From an uncultured Clostridia bacterium (GTDB lineage Bacteria > Bacillota > Clostridia > Oscillospirales > Oscillospiraceae), in NCBI GenBank assembly GCA_947177005.1, contig CAMWSZ010000121.1, positions 1 through 7,932 on the forward strand: a stretch of 7,932 nucleotides of DNA, given 5' to 3'. Below are positions 6,960 to 7,932 of the stretch, piece after piece. Each line of letters starts with the position of its first letter. Position 1 is the stretch's first letter. The position numbers were made by a program, and so were the translations under genes. The notes beneath the pieces were generated by a model that saw only the letters and a list, made by a program, of their open reading frames with translations, was not told the DNA's origin and ran no database searches.

Positions 6960-6968
6960 ATGAGAATA

Positions 6969-6991
6969 GGCGGCAAAGGGAGGATGCCGCC
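6969..6991 (+). repeat. GGCGGC/GCCGCC hairpin with embedded ribosome-site-like GGGAGG
   Basis: GGCGGC (6969-6974) and GCCGCC (6986-6991) form a 6-bp GC stem. The loop holds GGGAGG (6978-6983), 8 bases before ATG 6992, which opens a 17-codon ORF. Folding would hide the GGGAGG in a loop. It could control a leader peptide or be a simple structural element. Confidence 0.35.
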
Positions 6992-7045
6992 ATGCCACCG
7001 CAAATACGCACTAAGGATAAGAATTTTCTGTCAAAAAAAGCCTGA
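6992..7045 (+). CDS. Possible 17-aa leader peptide
   Basis: ATG 6992 has a good ribosome-like site (GGGAGG, spacing 8) and reads MPPQIRTKDKNFLSKKA, a basic peptide, before TGA. An overlapping frame from ATG 6984 encodes 40 residues but lies directly against GGGAGG. A terminator hairpin (7119-7158) follows before the HTH gene, the layout of a leader-controlled gene. Support is weak and the peptide matches no family I recognise. Confidence 0.2.
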   Translation: MPPQIRTKDKNFLSKKA

Positions 7046-7118
7046 CCCCAGTAAGAGCGTACTCCATCTGTGCTTGCAAAAATTGTCGTTTTCTGGCAAC
7101 TCATAATGTTGTTACCTG

Positions 7119-7158
7119 CATCCGAATGGCTTTATGCCGTCCGGGTGTTTTTATATTT
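7119..7158 (+). terminator. Intrinsic terminator/attenuator-like hairpin upstream of the HTH gene
   Basis: CATCCGAATGGC (7119-7130) pairs with GCCGTCCGGGTG (7136-7147) over 12 positions with one mismatch and two G/T wobbles, loop TTTAT, then five T and an AT run. It is 82 bases before the sigma-like gene, so it either ends upstream transcription or attenuates this gene. Confidence 0.65.
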
Positions 7159-7199
7159 CCAGGTCAAGCACTCCAGCCCCAGTGCCGCTCACCGCCTTC

Positions 7200-7225
7200 T
7201 CGCTCAGACCTAAAAATCTGAGCGA
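7200..7225 (+). promoter_or_regulatory. 9-bp hairpin abutting the ribosome site of the HTH gene
   Basis: TCGCTCAGA (7200-7208) and TCTGAGCGA (7217-7225) form a perfect stem with an 8-base loop. The stem ends at the first base of AAAGGAGG (7225-7232), which is 7 bases before ATG 7240. Such contact could modulate ribosome access or stabilise the mRNA 5' end. Confidence 0.5.
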
Positions 7226-7239
7226 AAGGAGGAAATATA

Positions 7240-7638
7240 ATGGAATTTTCCATCAAGAGACACCGGTGTAACGTGTCTTATGAGGACGCTGCAAATCTCA
7301 ACGAGTTTTGGGAGTTAGCAAAGCGGTTCGACCGGAGTTTTTACCGCGAGTGGCGCGACCATTGGGACGAGCGCGGATATGACGAATACATAATCGCCAT
7401 TGAGGGCCGTTTGCCCTATTGCGAAACGCCGGAGCAGTTTGTCTGCCGTATGGAAACCCGTGAAGAAATTCTTGCGGTATTGGCCCTCTGCACCGAGAAA
7501 CAGCGGGAGCGGTTTCTGCTTCACGCTTTATATGATTTCTCTTTTGAAGAAGTTGCTGAAATTTGTGGCTGTTCCAAAAGCTCTGTACAGGCGTCCGTTA
7601 ATGCTGTCAGAAAGATTTTTCAAAAACTTTGGAAATAG
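7240..7638 (+). CDS. Sigma-70 region-4-like HTH protein of an integrative element
   Basis: The 132-aa protein has a charged N-terminal half with aromatic residues (RSFYREWRDHWDERGYDEY) and a C-terminal sigma region-4-like helix-turn-helix at about residues 85-130: CTEKQRERFLLHAL, then FSFEEVAEICGCSKSSVQASVNAVRKIF. The ETPEQFVCRMETREEILAVL segment before it is typical of the small sigma-like proteins of clostridial conjugative and mobilizable elements. It lacks regions 2 and 3 of true sigma factors, so it is probably a DNA-binding regulator of element genes, not a promoter-melting sigma factor. The ribosome site AAAGGAGG at 7225-7232 is near ideal. It lies upstream of the DUF3847-like gene in the same direction, 118 bases apart. 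Family assignment is good; its target is unknown. Confidence 0.8.
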   Translation: MEFSIKRHRCNVSYEDAANLNEFWELAKRFDRSFYREWRDHWDERGYDEYIIAIEGRLPYCETPEQFVCRMETREEILAVLALCTEKQRERFLLHALYDFSFEEVAEICGCSKSSVQASVNAVRKIFQKLWK

Positions 7639-7698
7639 ACACATACGATAGGCACTTCAAAACGGCTATAAGGTGAGGGGCAATATGCTCCATCATCG

Positions 7699-7737
7699 GA
7701 GGGACAGGCAGTTTCGCACTGCTTGTCCCTCTTGTGT
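7699..7737 (+). terminator. Long hairpin between the HTH and DUF3847-like genes
   Basis: Bases 7699-7712 pair with 7718-7731 over 14 bp with one G/T wobble, loop TTCGC. It is followed by TTGTGT, not a clean T-run, so termination may be inefficient. It ends only 7 bases before the ribosome site of the next gene, so it could also act on translation or mRNA stability. Confidence 0.5.
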
Positions 7738-7738
7738 C

Positions 7739-7750
7739 AAAGGGGGTGAT
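7739..7750 (+). promoter_or_regulatory. Very strong ribosome binding site of the DUF3847-like gene
   Basis: AAAGGGGGTGAT differs by one base from the full complement of the 16S rRNA 3' end. It is 6 bases before ATG 7757 and decides that start over the in-frame ATG 7685. Confidence 0.75.
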
Positions 7751-7756
7751 ACCTAC

Positions 7757-7932
7757 ATGAACAAATCGTTAGAAGCGCAAAAAACTCAAGCGGAAAAAGA
7801 AATCCATCAGCTTCAAAATCGGCAGAAGATTTTGCTGAACCGCATCCGTAACGAGGAACGCCGCGCCCGGAATCACCGGCTGATCGTACACGGCGCGATT
7901 TTGGAGGGCGTGTTTCCCGCCATTATCAGCAC
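7757..7932 (+). CDS. DUF3847-like protein (3' end outside window)
   Basis: Only the first 58 codons are visible. The sequence is highly charged and predicted coiled coil (AEKEIHQLQNRQKILLNRI), then ERRARNHRLIVHGAILEGVFP, which matches my recollection of the DUF3847 family found next to MobA/MobL relaxase genes in Firmicute mobile elements. Members are about 100 residues, so roughly half is present. Function is not known; a helper role in relaxation or transfer is only suggested by neighbours. ATG 7757 is chosen for its near-perfect ribosome site. An in-frame ATG at 7685 would add 24 residues (MLHHRRDRQF...) translated through the hairpin at 7699-7731, which makes it unlikely. Confidence 0.75.
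   Translation, partial: MNKSLEAQKTQAEKEIHQLQNRQKILLNRIRNEERRARNHRLIVHGAILEGVFPAIIS

Larger units (their letters stand above)
6785..7239 (+). other. 455-base non-coding junction between sugar operon and mobile element
   Basis: No protein gene of normal size is supported here on either strand. The left part (to about 6923) is AT-rich and holds a promoter-like sequence and an imperfect hairpin. The middle and right parts contain a strong terminator, a GGCGGC/GCCGCC hairpin, two overlapping tiny ORFs (6984-7106 and 6992-7045), a second terminator and a hairpin joined to the ribosome site of the next gene. The change in character suggests the edge of an integrated element, but no target-site repeat or integrase is visible. 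Confidence 0.6.
6960..7932 (+). mobile_element. Edge of an integrative/mobilizable element (left boundary approximate)
   Basis: The sigma-like HTH protein followed by a DUF3847-type protein is a gene pair commonly seen in clostridial Tn1549-like and MobA/MobL-type integrative elements. In such elements a relaxase gene usually follows DUF3847; it would be beyond the window. The left limit given is the end of the terminator at 6959 and is a guess: I see no direct repeat, integrase or excisionase here. Family association is from knowledge; the boundary is inference. Confidence 0.55.

Noticed and set aside
7075..7106. Promoter for the sigma-like gene (TTGCAA or TTGTCG with CATAAT)
   Set aside because: Spacings are about 22 and 13 bases, outside the normal 16-18, and a terminator hairpin lies downstream.
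6785..7239. Known riboswitch or T-box
   Set aside because: No recognisable T-box, aptamer core or conserved loop could be identified; the hairpins are explained as terminators and local stems.
1..7932. CRISPR array, tRNA or rRNA gene, insertion sequence
   Set aside because: No regularly spaced repeats, cloverleaf structure, rRNA sequence or transposase was seen on either strand.

Overview
The window suggests a low-to-mid GC Firmicute, most likely a gut Clostridium-type bacterium (Oscillospiraceae or Lachnospiraceae). The evidence is strong AGGAGG-type ribosome sites, compact intrinsic terminators, a fused glucose/sucrose-superfamily PTS permease, RpiR-type regulators, and a right-hand end carrying genes typical of clostridial integrative elements. 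No rRNA or marker gene is present, so the taxonomy is inference.

Region 1 (1-1350) is a regulator unit. It holds the 3' part of one RpiR/SIS-family regulator and, overlapping it by 11 bases, a complete second RpiR regulator (249 aa), followed by an AT-rich dyad and an intrinsic terminator. The two SIS domains look paralogous.

Region 2 (1332-6784) is an alpha-glucoside uptake and breakdown operon. A promoter overlapping the preceding terminator drives a Cof-type HAD phosphatase (291 aa), a GH13 alpha-glucosidase (564 aa, overlapping the phosphatase by 14 bases) and a three-domain PTS permease EIIBCA (641 aa, 1 base further on). After a perfect 11-bp terminator hairpin comes a PhnP-like metallo-beta-lactamase-fold hydrolase (277 aa) with no promoter space of its own. 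The likely logic is that the permease imports and phosphorylates a glucoside, the hydrolases break it down in the cytoplasm, and the RpiR pair senses a phosphosugar. The substrate is not fixed. The GH13 has Ala after its nucleophile, which favours alpha-1,4 linkages, and the co-encoded phosphatase may remove the PTS-added phosphate before hydrolysis.

Region 3 (6785-7239) has no convincing protein gene. It starts with an AT-rich stretch containing a promoter-like sequence, an imperfect hairpin and a strong terminator, which together could make a short RNA of about 115 nt. It continues into a GC-richer leader with several hairpins, tiny ORFs and a second terminator.

Region 4 (about 6960-7932) is the edge of an integrative or mobilizable element: a 132-aa sigma-70 region-4-like HTH protein and the first 58 codons of a DUF3847-like coiled-coil protein. 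No integrase, relaxase or att repeat is visible, so the exact boundary remains open.
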